This document shows positions 19,782-27,784 of a DNA stretch of 27,784 nucleotides, one piece after another. The position numbers and the translations under genes were made by a program. The notes beneath the pieces were generated by a model. It was not told the DNA's origin and did not search any database. It worked only from the letters and a program-made list of their open reading frames with translations. Source of the stretch: Brachionus koreanus. Its lineage: Eukaryota > Rotifera > Eurotatoria > Ploima > Brachionidae. The number at the start of each line of letters is the position of its first letter. Positions within the stretch are counted from its first letter, which is position 1. The DNA is taken from assembly GCA_016987375.1 (NCBI GenBank), contig PJRA01000412.1, positions 2,376,535 through 2,404,318 of the forward strand. The letters run 5' to 3'.

Positions 19782-22700
19782 TTAAAATACCTTTTTCTTT
19801 TTTCCTTTCTTTTTTTTCATCTTTTTGCTAGCTTTAATTATTGAATTGAATAAATCTTTGTCGATTTTCTCGCTTACTCGAACAGCCAAATTACCCACTT
19901 TATCTAAAAAAGAAATTAAAAAATTAATATAAACTTATTATTAATTCGTTTGAATTTTACTTAGTTTTCTATATTCGAGTGCATTTAAAATCATTTTGGC
20001 ACTCATGTTTCCAATGGTATTATTATGCAAATCTATTTCTTGTATGTCAGCAGATAGTCTAATCAATCTTTAAATATGAATTTGATTTATTAAAGCATTA
20101 AAATACGTATTTAAATTACTTGATAATCATTTCAATAAAATTTCGAGTTATCTTTAAAGATTTTTGTACATCGGAGCCATCTTCGTAAATATCAATACCG
20201 TTATCAGCCAAATGTAATTTGCATACAAATGGCCCGACCTTAGGAGGCTCATCACTTTTTTTCTTTTCTAAAATTAAAAAAAATAACAAATTAAACTTAT
20301 CTGATATTTTTAAAATTTAAAGTTAATAACTTTTCTTTTTTTTCTTCTTTTTGGTTTTCTTCTCGTCATTCTCTTTCTCAGTTGTCTTTCCTTCTTCCAT
20401 TGGTGTTCGTTCCCAAGACGGCTTAGCAGCCTCTTTGAAAAAAAAATTAAATTTAAAAAAAAAAAATAAAAATTCAAACCCTCTTCAAGTCTTTTTTCCT
20501 CTTCTTCAAGTCGCGCTTTTTCTTCAAGTTCTTTTCGTATCACTTCGTTCTCACATTCTTCGACTATTTTACTAATCAAACTCATGGCACCATAACACCG
20601 TAAATTATTTCCATCCAAATAAATATCTCTTTGTTGAAAATTAGAGCAAACCGAATAAAAATCTAATCAAGCTCTTACTTGATAGCTGTTGTGGCTAAAA
20701 TGTCTCCCAAATATTCGCCAGATTTATAAGTTAAATTACAGTATTTTAAGCTTAGCATAACTAGATGTCGATTTCCAATTAATCCTTTACATAACTCATA
20801 ACATCCTTTGTCGCCAAACCTGTTCAGCAAATTTTTTATATTAAAATCAATTTTTTAAAATTTTTTTTACTCATTATAATCAAAACATATTGAGCTCAGC
20901 AATATTCTCGAATTCAAAGATCTTTATTAAAAAAATTTAAAAAAAAATTAATACAAATAATGCAAAATGATGTATCAGTCCAATTTTTTGTCAGTCATCA
21001 ATTAAATTTCATGTTCGATTTTTATTTTAAATAGCATAAATCGTAAATTAATGTTATTAATATATAATAATCTTCAAACATGACTAGATGAGCCTTTTGG
21101 ACAGAAAATCATCAACAATACAGCCCCTTTGCTCATCTGTTAAAAACCAATGCGTAAGGTCATCAAAGCATGTTGAGTCATATACTTTTGCTTTTTTTAA
21201 AAGATTAGATCATTTTGATTTTAAAATTTTTTATAATTCTAAAACAATATTTTTTGTTTAATTTTTTATGTTTAGCTGTTTGTTTATTTGATCTAAAAAA
21301 TTCTATAAAATAAAAACTTGAAGTTAAAATTTTGAAATTTATTGGAATAAAGGCCTAAAAGCAACAGCAGTAACTCGTGAAATATGTCTAGTGAAAATGA
21401 AAATCTGCTTAAACTAAGAAGGAAACAAGATTGGTTTAAAAAATGAATAATTAATTAATAATTATTAATTTGATTAAGAAAGCTTACAGACGTTAAAATC
21501 TGTATGAAAATCCTATTTAACTATAATTTCAAAAGTAAAAATTCACCTTTTAATAATACTTCTTAATGGTACAAAATATTTCACCTAATATTTTAATTCA
21601 CTGCAAAAATTAATGATTTATCCAATGGCTCAGAGATCTCAATTCAAAGTTTTGTCTGAAAAATGAACAAATTAGATAACTTTATTTGGAAATCTGTTTA
21701 CAGACAACTTATGTATTTGGTCAAGAGAAAAATTCGCTTAAAGAGCTAAGCAAGATATTACAAAACACGATCAATGATATCAAATTATTTTGAGTTTGTC
21801 CAAGGAAACAAATATTTGTAATAAATAAAGACTAAACAAATTTTACTGTTTTTGTAAGGGGTAGTCAACGAAATAGCTATTTTACTAAATTTAATTTGAG
21901 ATTATTAAAAGATGAAAAAGAAATTCCGCTATTAACTACTGGACCTTTCTAGAAATCTAAAACCAATGGATCCTAAACCAAGCTAAAAGAAAAACTTGGG
22001 CAATATCACAAAATAGACTGCTTTAAAGAAAAATGCAATAAGCAAAATTAAAAACAGATGAAAAAATTCGGCATTGTGAAATTTCATAAAAAACTTCCAA
22101 CACAAAGAGTAAAAAATCTTATAACTTCTGTTCTAATAGTCATAAATTTGTTCTGCAGATGAAACAAAGTGAAACAACTGTTGTTTCACCTATTGTGCAA
22201 TTTGTGCAAAATTCCACTCAATATAATAATATTGCAAATAAATCGCAATCAATTTGCACAGATTTTGCAGACTTGCACAATAGGTGAAGCAACAGTTGTT
22301 TCATCTGCAGAATAAATTTATGACTATTAGAACAGAAGTTATAAGATTTTTTACTTTTTGAATTGGAAGTTTTTTATGAAATTTCACAATGCCAAAAAAT
22401 TCAATCAAACTGAGTCTCTTAATAGATAAGTCCATGATAAGATCAATTTACGATTATTGCTTAATCATTTCCCACCCATGGTAGATACCAGAAAATTAAT
22501 GCATAACTCCAGTTCCAATTTTATTCTAATATTTGCATCCTTTGTAATTTATTTTCAAAATAAAAATTTATTTATCACTTACGTTGAAATTTTTTTGACA
22601 CTTTCTAAATCGAGCAAGCAATCAGATATCACCAATTTGCTGACAGAATTATTCGCCAATTTCAAAAAATTTGTCTAAAATTACTTAACAAAAATTCTGC

Positions 22701-23202
22701 ATAAAATAAAAAAATGATAAATTTTACAAGTTGCAAGGCGTCTACATAATTTAAAGGCAAGTCGATAATAAACAATTCTTTACATGTTGATAATTGAACA
22801 TTATTCAAAGCTTTCATTAGGGGTTCAAGAGCTATCTTAAAATAAAAATTACTAATAGAAAATTAAAAATAGATTAGATATTGTCACTGGAGGCGGCGTA
22901 TTGCTATAATTAGCTCTTAATTCAGCTATTTTATTCATATCATTTTGATCTTTGGCCTCCGAAAGTGCTTTTATAAATTTTTCCTCGGCTTTAAAATCTT
23001 TATCAATTGGACGAACGATTATTTTTTTCAGCTCTTTTCCATTTTCTAAACAAGCTCTAATTTCTTTTACAACATCAGGACATGTCTTAACGCCCATTTC
23101 TGTCGAAAAATTGTCATAATATTTAAGAAGCTTTTTCAAGATTATTTCGGTCAAAAGCGGTGCATCGTCAGTCCGCTTTGGCTTAGGTTTTTTGGCACTC
23201 AT
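19782..23202 (-). CDS. Leucine-rich-repeat (ribonuclease-inhibitor-like) protein with split repeat array, 10 exons
   Basis: Exons in transcript order: 23202-22888, 22835-22728, 22674-22583, 20921-20871, 20819-20679, 20628-20480, 20432-20331, 20267-20120, 20067-19961, 19903-19782. All phases agree and 1335 nt encode 444 residues. Residues 1-105 are a basic, helical N-terminal region (MSAKKPKPKR start). LRRs of the RI type follow: ELFIIDLPLN (about 125-134), SKLVISDCLLDLESV, LLSSICFDYNEFGDKGCYEL (179-198), LVMLSLKYCNLTYKSGEYLG, IKDIYLDGNNLRCYGAMSLI. A Glu/Lys-rich coiled insert (about 260-325) then splits the array before CKLHLADNGID and IQEIDLHNNTIGN. The tail is Lys-rich (KKMKKKKGKKKKVF). I do not know the family name; a ciliary or scaffold role is only a guess. 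Intron 3 is about 1.66 kb and transposon-filled; the other introns are about 45-85 nt. Confidence 0.8.
21087..21209 (-). other. Orphan 41-codon open segment inside the LRR gene intron 3
   Basis: A stop-bounded minus-strand frame reads KVYDSTCFDDLTHWFLTDEQ followed by RGCIVDDFLSKRLI and TAG. It has coding-like composition with Cys and Trp, but its splice phase does not fit the LRR gene and the ten-exon model is complete without it. It faintly recalls the R-x-x-I-V-x-x-(I/F)-L-x-R stretch before the first membrane helix of anoctamins, a weak guess. It may be a lost exon or transposon scrap. Confidence 0.2.
22061..22069. repeat. Left 9-bp target duplication of the MULE-type MITE
   Basis: AAAAAATTC, identical to 22394-22402, directly adjoining the terminal GGCATTG. 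Confidence 0.85.
22070..22393. mobile_element. MULE-type MITE: 121-bp terminal inverted repeats and a 9-bp target duplication
   Basis: The element starts GGCATTGTGAAATTTCAT and ends with its exact reverse complement. The left arm is 22070-22200 and the right arm 22273-22393. Over 121 aligned bases I count five mismatches, plus a 10-bp insertion (AAAGTGAAAC, a local duplication) in the left arm. The direct repeats AAAAAATTC flank it at 22061-22069 and 22394-22402. Long terminal repeats with a 9-bp duplication are the hallmark of Mutator-like elements. The loop is about 72 bp and rich in TTGCACA and TTGCAA words. It has no coding capacity. It sits inside a LINE relic inside an LRR-gene intron. 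Confidence 0.88.
22394..22402. repeat. Right 9-bp target duplication of the MULE-type MITE
   Basis: AAAAAATTC, identical to 22061-22069, directly after the terminal CAATGCC. Confidence 0.85.
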
Positions 23203-23408
23203 TATTATTTTCTTAATTGCTTATTTCATTTTGTTTTCAGTATGTTTATGTAAAATAAATTGGAATCAAAATTAATTATCTGTTTCCAAGAGCAACCAAA
23301 TTCAAATATCTAACCTTGCTAAATTTTTTTGATTTTTTTTAAATATGTCTAAAACTTGGATAAAACTAAATAAATATTAGAGAAAAAAAAACAAATATTT
23401 TTCTAGCC

Positions 23409-23414
23409 TTTATT
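23409..23414 (-). terminator. Candidate poly(A) signal of the phosducin-like gene
   Basis: TTTATT on the plus strand (AATAAA on the minus strand) 91 nt past the PDCL stop, within the 302-bp gap before the LRR gene start. Motif and distance only. Confidence 0.4.
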
Positions 23415-23504
23415 CAATTGTAAAAAAATTATTTTTGAAAATAAAATACAAAATTTATAAAATTAAACACCTATCATTTGATTGACAAACAAAACAATAA
23501 TGGT

Positions 23505-24365
23505 CTAATTGTCATCATCTGACTGTTGATTTTTTGTGTTCGTTGACGAGCTGTTTCTGATTATCGTTGGAACTTCTTGTGAAGGCAAAAATCCTTGTTC
23601 GATTAAAAAATTTTCCACGTCTGACGCACAAAACTCGTCGCCAAATTCGTCATTCATTTTGACAAAATTTCCAATCATTTCTTTATTTTTGTAGATTAGC
23701 AAAGCCGGACAGCCATATCTGCGAAACTTATCTGACAAATTTATTGCTGATGATCTCACTTTACATATTTTGACTATTGAATAATCTTTTGCAATTGTTT
23801 CCAAGCATTCATTCATTAAATTACATTCGGTTATTTTCGTGTCATATATGTGAATTATTATGGTCACATTTTTCTGCTCATTGTCAATCTCACTAACGAA
23901 TTTTTCATCATCTAGCTCAATTACTTTGCCAAACTTTGGCAAACTCAAAAGTTTGCTTTGCATTTCTTCAAATTTTTTTCTCAAATACTCTTCGAAAAAG
24001 CCATCGTCCAACTCATCCAAATCATCTTCCTTTTTATTATCTAAGTTTATTTTCTCCTTTTCAATTTCTTTATCAATATCGTCTGATTTACAAGTCAAAG
24101 CGAGCCTTTTTAAAATTTTTTCCTGCTCAATCTTTGCTTCTTGGCCTTTTTCATGCTGTAGTTGTTTGAACCTCTGCCAATCTTGAATCACCCCTTTGGG
24201 TCCAGTATTTACCGATTGTCCTGATTTAGAAGCAAATTTTTCCCTTTCCTTCAATTCGCTTTCAGGAATAAATTTCGGTCTACTCGGCTCGTCCTCGTCT
24301 TCCGAGCTGCTGCTGCAGTAGTTGTGCAGCTTTTCGCCTAGCAATTTATCGTCTAAAGTTGCCAT
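23505..24365 (-). CDS. PDCL: Phosducin-like protein (PhLP1), intronless
   Basis: Cytosolic co-chaperone that in the family works with the CCT/TRiC chaperonin to fold G-protein beta subunits and assemble G-beta-gamma. The 286-residue protein (human PDCL 301) opens with MATLDDKLLGEKLHNY, nearly identical to vertebrate PhLP1. An acidic serine patch follows at 18-26 (SSSSEDEDE), where the family carries CK2 phosphorylation sites. The hallmark G-beta-binding helix SVNTGPKGVIQDWQRFKQL is at 51-69. A charged coiled linker (70-140) with DDGFFEEYLRKKFEEMQ leads to a thioredoxin-like domain at about 145-260, including VTIIIHIYD, KICKVRSSAI and CPALLIYKNKEMIGNFV. The C-terminus is Ser/Asp-rich. SVNTGPKG plus the long N-terminus favour PDCL over PDCL2/3. 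No introns. It lies 302 bp upstream of the LRR gene on the same strand. Confidence 0.95.
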   Translation of the reverse strand: MATLDDKLLGEKLHNYCSSSSEDEDEPSRPKFIPESELKEREKFASKSGQSVNTGPKGVIQDWQRFKQLQHEKGQEAKIEQEKILKRLALTCKSDDIDKEIEKEKINLDNKKEDDLDELDDGFFEEYLRKKFEEMQSKLLSLPKFGKVIELDDEKFVSEIDNEQKNVTIIIHIYDTKITECNLMNECLETIAKDYSIVKICKVRSSAINLSDKFRRYGCPALLIYKNKEMIGNFVKMNDEFGDEFCASDVENFLIEQGFLPSQEVPTIIRNSSSTNTKNQQSDDDN

Positions 24366-26003
24366 TTATTGTCTAAAAACCTATTCAAATCTAAAATTGA
24401 ATTTTTGATTTTTTTTTAATAAAAGTACTAGCTAGAAAATTATTTTTGTATTATGTTTCCAAATTAGATTATTTCATATTTTTATTGAAATTTTCTTTGT
24501 TCATTCAATTGTTAATTCAAACAAGTTAGTTATTTTATAAGCAGAAAAAAAAATCAGACTAAAAATAAATTGAAAAACTCTTCTTTTTTATCTTCAAAAA
24601 AATAAACACCTAAAATTAATTAGGCTGATAAAATAAACATGATTGAAGTCAAAACTTCAGGGTGAAAAAAATTTTTTTTTTTAATTAAAAATTATTTACT
24701 CTCAAGATTATTTAAAAGCTTTTGGACTTAATTTATTTAAAAATAAATCAAAAAAATTCAAATTTTAAACTAAAATCGTCTAATAAAAACATTTAAAAAA
24801 AATGCTAGACAAGATTTAGACTTTAATTAGCTAAATTTGTTAAGTTACAGATCAGATCTAAAATACAATAGTATTTAGCTGGCTAAATTTTAATTAGAAA
24901 ATTCCCTAGATTATTTAAAATACGCTTTTAAATAATTCCTTTAAAAATTAATACCGCGAATTAAACATTTTTTGTTTAGATCGAAAAATCTAAATCTCTA
25001 TGCGTTTGATTAATATTTAGAAAAAAAATTTCTTGATAATTTGGATTAAAATTGCTTTTTGTCAAAGAACTGCTATACACTACTCAAGTGAAAAAACTTG
25101 AAAAGAATAATAGTCAAATTAATCAATAAAAAATAATTTTAATCTTATTATTTTTTTTTTCTTTGCAAGATTTTTATCTATCAACCTAATAAAATATGCT
25201 TTTATCTTAACTTTTATATTTATTAGTTTCATAAGTCGCATAAGCAAAATTACATAAAAAAATAAAATTTTAGATTGAAGAAATTAAATATTGATTATTC
25301 ATTCATTTAGTGGAAAGTTTCACCATTAAAATTTTATACAGAAAATAAAATTTAATCAAAGATATTACTTTTTCATTTCATATTTTATACAACTTATGAA
25401 AAGAAGTTTCTATAGACGGTCTATCTGAGTCCAGAATGAAAGATTTAATAGAAATATTCCTTTAAATGAGGAAATTAATCCGTGATCTTCTGAAGAGAAT
25501 TATTTTTTTATAAATAATGCTTATTGGAATTCAAATTACTCAAGACTATTAAAGACTTTTAAAGATTTCAGATCCCAATATATATCTAAATATTTTACAG
25601 CTTCATGAATACTTATCTAGCTTAAGGGACAAATTATTCTAAAAAAATAAAAACGTAAAAAAAATTGGAATTATATTTCATATTCATTTCTTTTTTATTT
25701 AATTTTGGCGATAAAAATAAATTTGTTTCTTTTAATTATGAATGAAATTTGACAAAACTCAATTTGCAAGCCAGTCAGTCCAATAAATATCAAAATCAAT
25801 AATGATAATAATTTTAAAAAAGTTGTCTAAATAAATTCATAAATTAGCTTTTAAATTGTCATTTTTATTTATTTTTCTTCATTAAATTTTAGTATAAATA
25901 AATTTTGAATAAATAATCTCTGATTTTTAATATAGCTCTTCTATTTCAAATTCGCAGAAAATCGATTTATATTTACATTAATTTTGAAATTAATTTCTTT
26001 TTT
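24366..26003. other. AT-rich intergenic DNA, no gene seen
   Basis: This includes the PDCL promoter (left) and the FBXO36 3' UTR (right). No domain-like open frame was found. One plus-strand segment at about 25497-25604 reads EENYFFINNAYWNSNYSRLL then KTFKDFRSQYISKYFTAS before a stop; it might be a transposon scrap, but I cannot place it. Confidence 0.4.
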
Positions 26004-27172
26004 CTAATAGTAATCGGTTAAAAAAGTGGAATGTCTTAGCTTGCTTCTTGACGAATTCGGTCTGACATCATCGTTTTCATATCTAGAAACAGACTTTGCA
26101 TTCCGGGTTTTGGATCTTCTTTCATCGTTAGGTGCTCTTCTTGACGTGACTGGTAAATTGTCATCATATGTGCTCTTTTTTGCTTGTCGTCTCAGCTCAA
26201 GCTAATTTTAAAAATTAAAAATTATTGATTTTTAGATAATTAAAAATATATAAGAGTAGACATGAGGTTAATTGAAAAAAAAAAGGTCTTGTCTAAGGAT
26301 AATTTTTTTTACTTGTAATTTGAGTTTATTTGTAAAGAACAGCTTTCTCCATCCATTCTCACTGCTCTCTGCTAATTGCTTCATCTCTGGAGTTATCTCT
26401 GTTGTATAATTTTGCTTGTACAATTTTATCCAAACATGATCACTCTTGCATAGCTTTTAAGACAAGTATGATGTAAGCAAATTTAATTTAAAATCAATTT
26501 TTCTATTAATTTCTTGTTTTTTTTTTATTGACAAATGACAAACAAAAATTTTTTAAGAAAAAATAAGAAACTATTACGATTTAAATTCATTAAAAAACAG
26601 ATGTGCTTTTAAATAGTTAATAATTTTTAATTTAAAATGAAAAACTTACCTGTCTGAAGTGATTATTAACTTGTGCCAATTTAGATATGTCTTCGAGTGC
26701 AAGCCGCGAAATAATCATCACAAGAATTTTATCCGGCATGCGATCCAAAATATCCAATTTCTTTTTAACAACAATATTTTCAATGTAGTTGAACATTTCG
26801 AGGCCAAAAACTTGTTTGATTTCCCCTTTAAAAATAAAAATAAACTTAAAATAATTGAGAATTTTAAAGCATACTTTCAATATTTTCGTCATAAGCAAAG
26901 TCTTCATAGCTGTCTTTTATTTCAGAAGGGTACCTTGTTTCAGAGTCACCCCTCAAGGTTATTTTCCATCGACGAAAAATAACATAGTGATGATTTAGGA
27001 TCAGTTGGCAATAGTCTTTTGATGGAGCTTTAGCCTGGGCCCCCACATTAATGATCTCAGTATTTTGGAGATCAAATAAGCTTAGGAGATTTGATCTTTC
27101 AGCCTTTAACTCATTGAAAACATTATAAAATTCATTCTTTCGATGATGGTCTCTTAAATTATGGCTCATCAT
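26004..27172 (-). CDS. FBXO36: F-box only protein 36-like, SCF ubiquitin ligase substrate adaptor
   Basis: Exons in transcript order 27172-26875, 26825-26650, 26453-26313, 26201-26004; phases agree and 813 nt encode 270 residues (human FBXO36 is 188). The family signature APSKDYCQLILNHHYVIFRR and WKITLRGD lies N-terminal to the F-box, and KDSYEDFAYDENIE follows it. The F-box is at about 124-165: LDILDRMPDKILVMIISRLA, LEDISKLAQVNNHFRQ, then LCKSDHVW. After it come EITPEMKQLAE and WRKLFFTNKLKLQ, also typical of FBXO36. In the family the F-box binds SKP1 and so the cullin-1 ligase. Compared with vertebrates it has an extra 40-residue basic leader and a 65-residue Arg/Ser-rich tail (exon 4). An in-frame TAA lies immediately before the first ATG; a second ATG follows directly. 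Intron 3 is 111 nt and intron 2 196 nt, longer than most here. Confidence 0.9.
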
Positions 27173-27277
27173 TTAAGTTATGTACTCAATTTTTGGCTAT
27201 TTTGTTTTTTTTTTCTAAATAAGAAAAATTTAAATCGAAAAAAAACTTAGCAACCAAAAAGATTCAAGTTTTTGTGA

Positions 27278-27548
27278 CTATTTGATTGTCTGGAGATTTT
27301 CTTTTCGTGTTTAAAAAAAGTTAAAACTCGTAAAATAAATTTTAGCTTAAAAATTTTTGATTTTCAAATAAAATAATGAAAAATACCTGTAACTTTGAAT
27401 TTAAGCTTTGCGATTTGTTTGGATTAGGAATTTTTGCGATAAATTTTTTAAAAGTATATATTAAAGTGGATTTCAGAGCAACTACATAATCTTTTCTCCA
27501 TATCAACGGAATTTCATATTTTCTAGGTTCATTAATACACAAAGGCTT
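27278..27548 (-). CDS. Probable 3' exons of an unrecognised gene, 5' part outside window
   Basis: A clean 162-nt exon at 27387-27548 is bounded by TTTAATTAG and CAG-GTATTT and is open in phase 0 at both ends: 54 codons starting KPLCINEPRKYEIPLIWRKD and including IYTFKKFIAKIPNPNKSQSL. A possible last exon at 27278-27289 (after AAATCTCCAG) adds three codons and TAG in the same phase. The stop would then be about 105 bp from the FBXO36 start on the same strand. No clear exon could be found between 27549 and the right edge. I do not recognise the protein. The 12-nt last exon is weak; an alternative is that the exon is part of a longer intron-bearing 5' region of the F-box gene, though the in-frame stop before that ATG argues against it. 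Confidence 0.4.
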
Positions 27549-27784
27549 CTAATTAAAGCAATAGAAGTTAAGCTTTCAAGGTTATCTTTCGAAAACGACA
27601 AAAATATTGGCTAAAAAGTATTATCTTTGTAACATAATAAAAAATTAAATAATTATAGCTAGATATGGCAAAGTTTCATTTTGCAAAAGCGACGAATTTT
27701 CATCAAATTTTTTCAATAATTATAAAAAGTGATAGTTAATTAAAAAAAAAAAAAGAGAGATTTATTTTTAAATTGAAATATGTA

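Larger units (their letters stand above)
21600..22481 (+). pseudogene. Second LINE reverse-transcriptase relic, antisense in the LRR intron, split by a MITE
   Basis: LFGNLFTDNLCIWSRE spans the former catalytic (A/T)DD box, now TDN at 21700-21708. After one-base shifts come NSLKELSKILQNTINDI, PRKQIFVINKD-TNFTVFVRG and NSYFTKFNLRLLKDEKEIPL, matching the block after the active site (W-x-x-x-x-(N/K)-x-x-K-T-x-F-x-x-F). Near 21990 WAISQNR suggests the following block. The sequence is interrupted at 22061-22402 by a MULE-type MITE with its target duplications, and resumes with KSMIRSIYDYCLIISHPW at 22428-22481, the (Y)KS-(L/M)-IRS-x-x-(D/E)-Y-(C/G) motif of the LINE C-terminal half. It is dead, and its style (FTVF, EKEIPLL) differs from the relic at 18083, so it is probably another family. 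Confidence 0.65.

Noticed and set aside
20310..20618. A single 102-codon minus frame running through LRR exons 6-7
   Set aside because: It reads through an intron (FYFFFLNLIFF) and then continues in the wrong frame; the spliced model restores phase and overall length.
22457..22678. 73-codon plus-strand open frame, at first read as the LINE C-terminal end
   Set aside because: Its right two-thirds are antisense to LRR exon 3 (22583-22674), which has perfect splice sites and phase; only the first few codons may be LINE-derived.
23860..24186. Long plus-strand open frames rich in Ser and Leu
   Set aside because: Antisense of the PDCL coding sequence, a product of its Glu/Lys/Asp-rich codons.
26659..26982. 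107-codon plus-strand open frame
   Set aside because: Antisense to FBXO36 exons 1-2 and the intron between them.

Overview
The window is nuclear DNA from a small-genome, very AT-rich animal. It shows metazoan single-copy genes, canonical GT-AG introns mostly about 45-70 nt long, long AT-rich gaps, and many decayed transposon fragments. A rotifer-like invertebrate (for example a monogonont such as Brachionus) would fit, but that is inference from base composition, intron size and repeat content, not from a marker gene. There is no prokaryotic or organellar signal.

Layout. 1-800: a non-LTR reverse transcriptase fragment (-), then a frameshifted SWIM zinc-finger (MULE-transposase-type) relic (+). 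1050-1530: stacked hairpin repeats. 1706-2719: intronless Na+/K+-ATPase beta subunit (-). 2720-7676: a transposon graveyard with no intact gene; it holds a 776-bp GC-rich hAT-type MITE with a perfect 8-bp target duplication nested in another inverted-repeat element, LINE scraps, a coding relic with a CxxCxxxC motif, and a piggyBac-type MITE. 7677-9405: a UBXN7-like p97 adaptor (+, 3 exons). 10374-10635: a possible tiny spliced gene (-) spoiled by one in-frame TAG. 12010-12693: eIF4E2/4EHP (+, intronless). 13618-14330: LINE endonuclease relic. 15528-17829: very long-chain acyl-CoA dehydrogenase (+, 8 exons). 18083-18600: LINE reverse-transcriptase relic. 19782-23202: a 10-exon leucine-rich-repeat protein (-), whose one oversized intron carries a LINE relic split by a 324-bp MULE-type MITE with a perfect 9-bp target duplication. 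23505-24365: intronless phosducin-like protein (-). 26004-27172: FBXO36-like F-box protein (-, 4 exons). 27278-27548: probable 3' exons of an unrecognised gene (-).

The genes are unrelated housekeeping functions (ion transport, protein quality control, translational repression, mitochondrial beta-oxidation, CCT co-chaperone, ubiquitin ligase adaptor) and do not form a pathway. UBXN7, eIF4E2 and ACADVL run rightward; the LRR, PDCL, FBXO36 and terminal genes run leftward, so the two blocks converge at about 17.8-19.8 kb. Exon-intron models were built by hand from reading frame, splice phase and similarity to families known to me. Every recognised multi-exon gene gives a coding length divisible by three. 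The most interesting content is the layered transposon record and several unusual proteins; I see no clear new multi-gene system.
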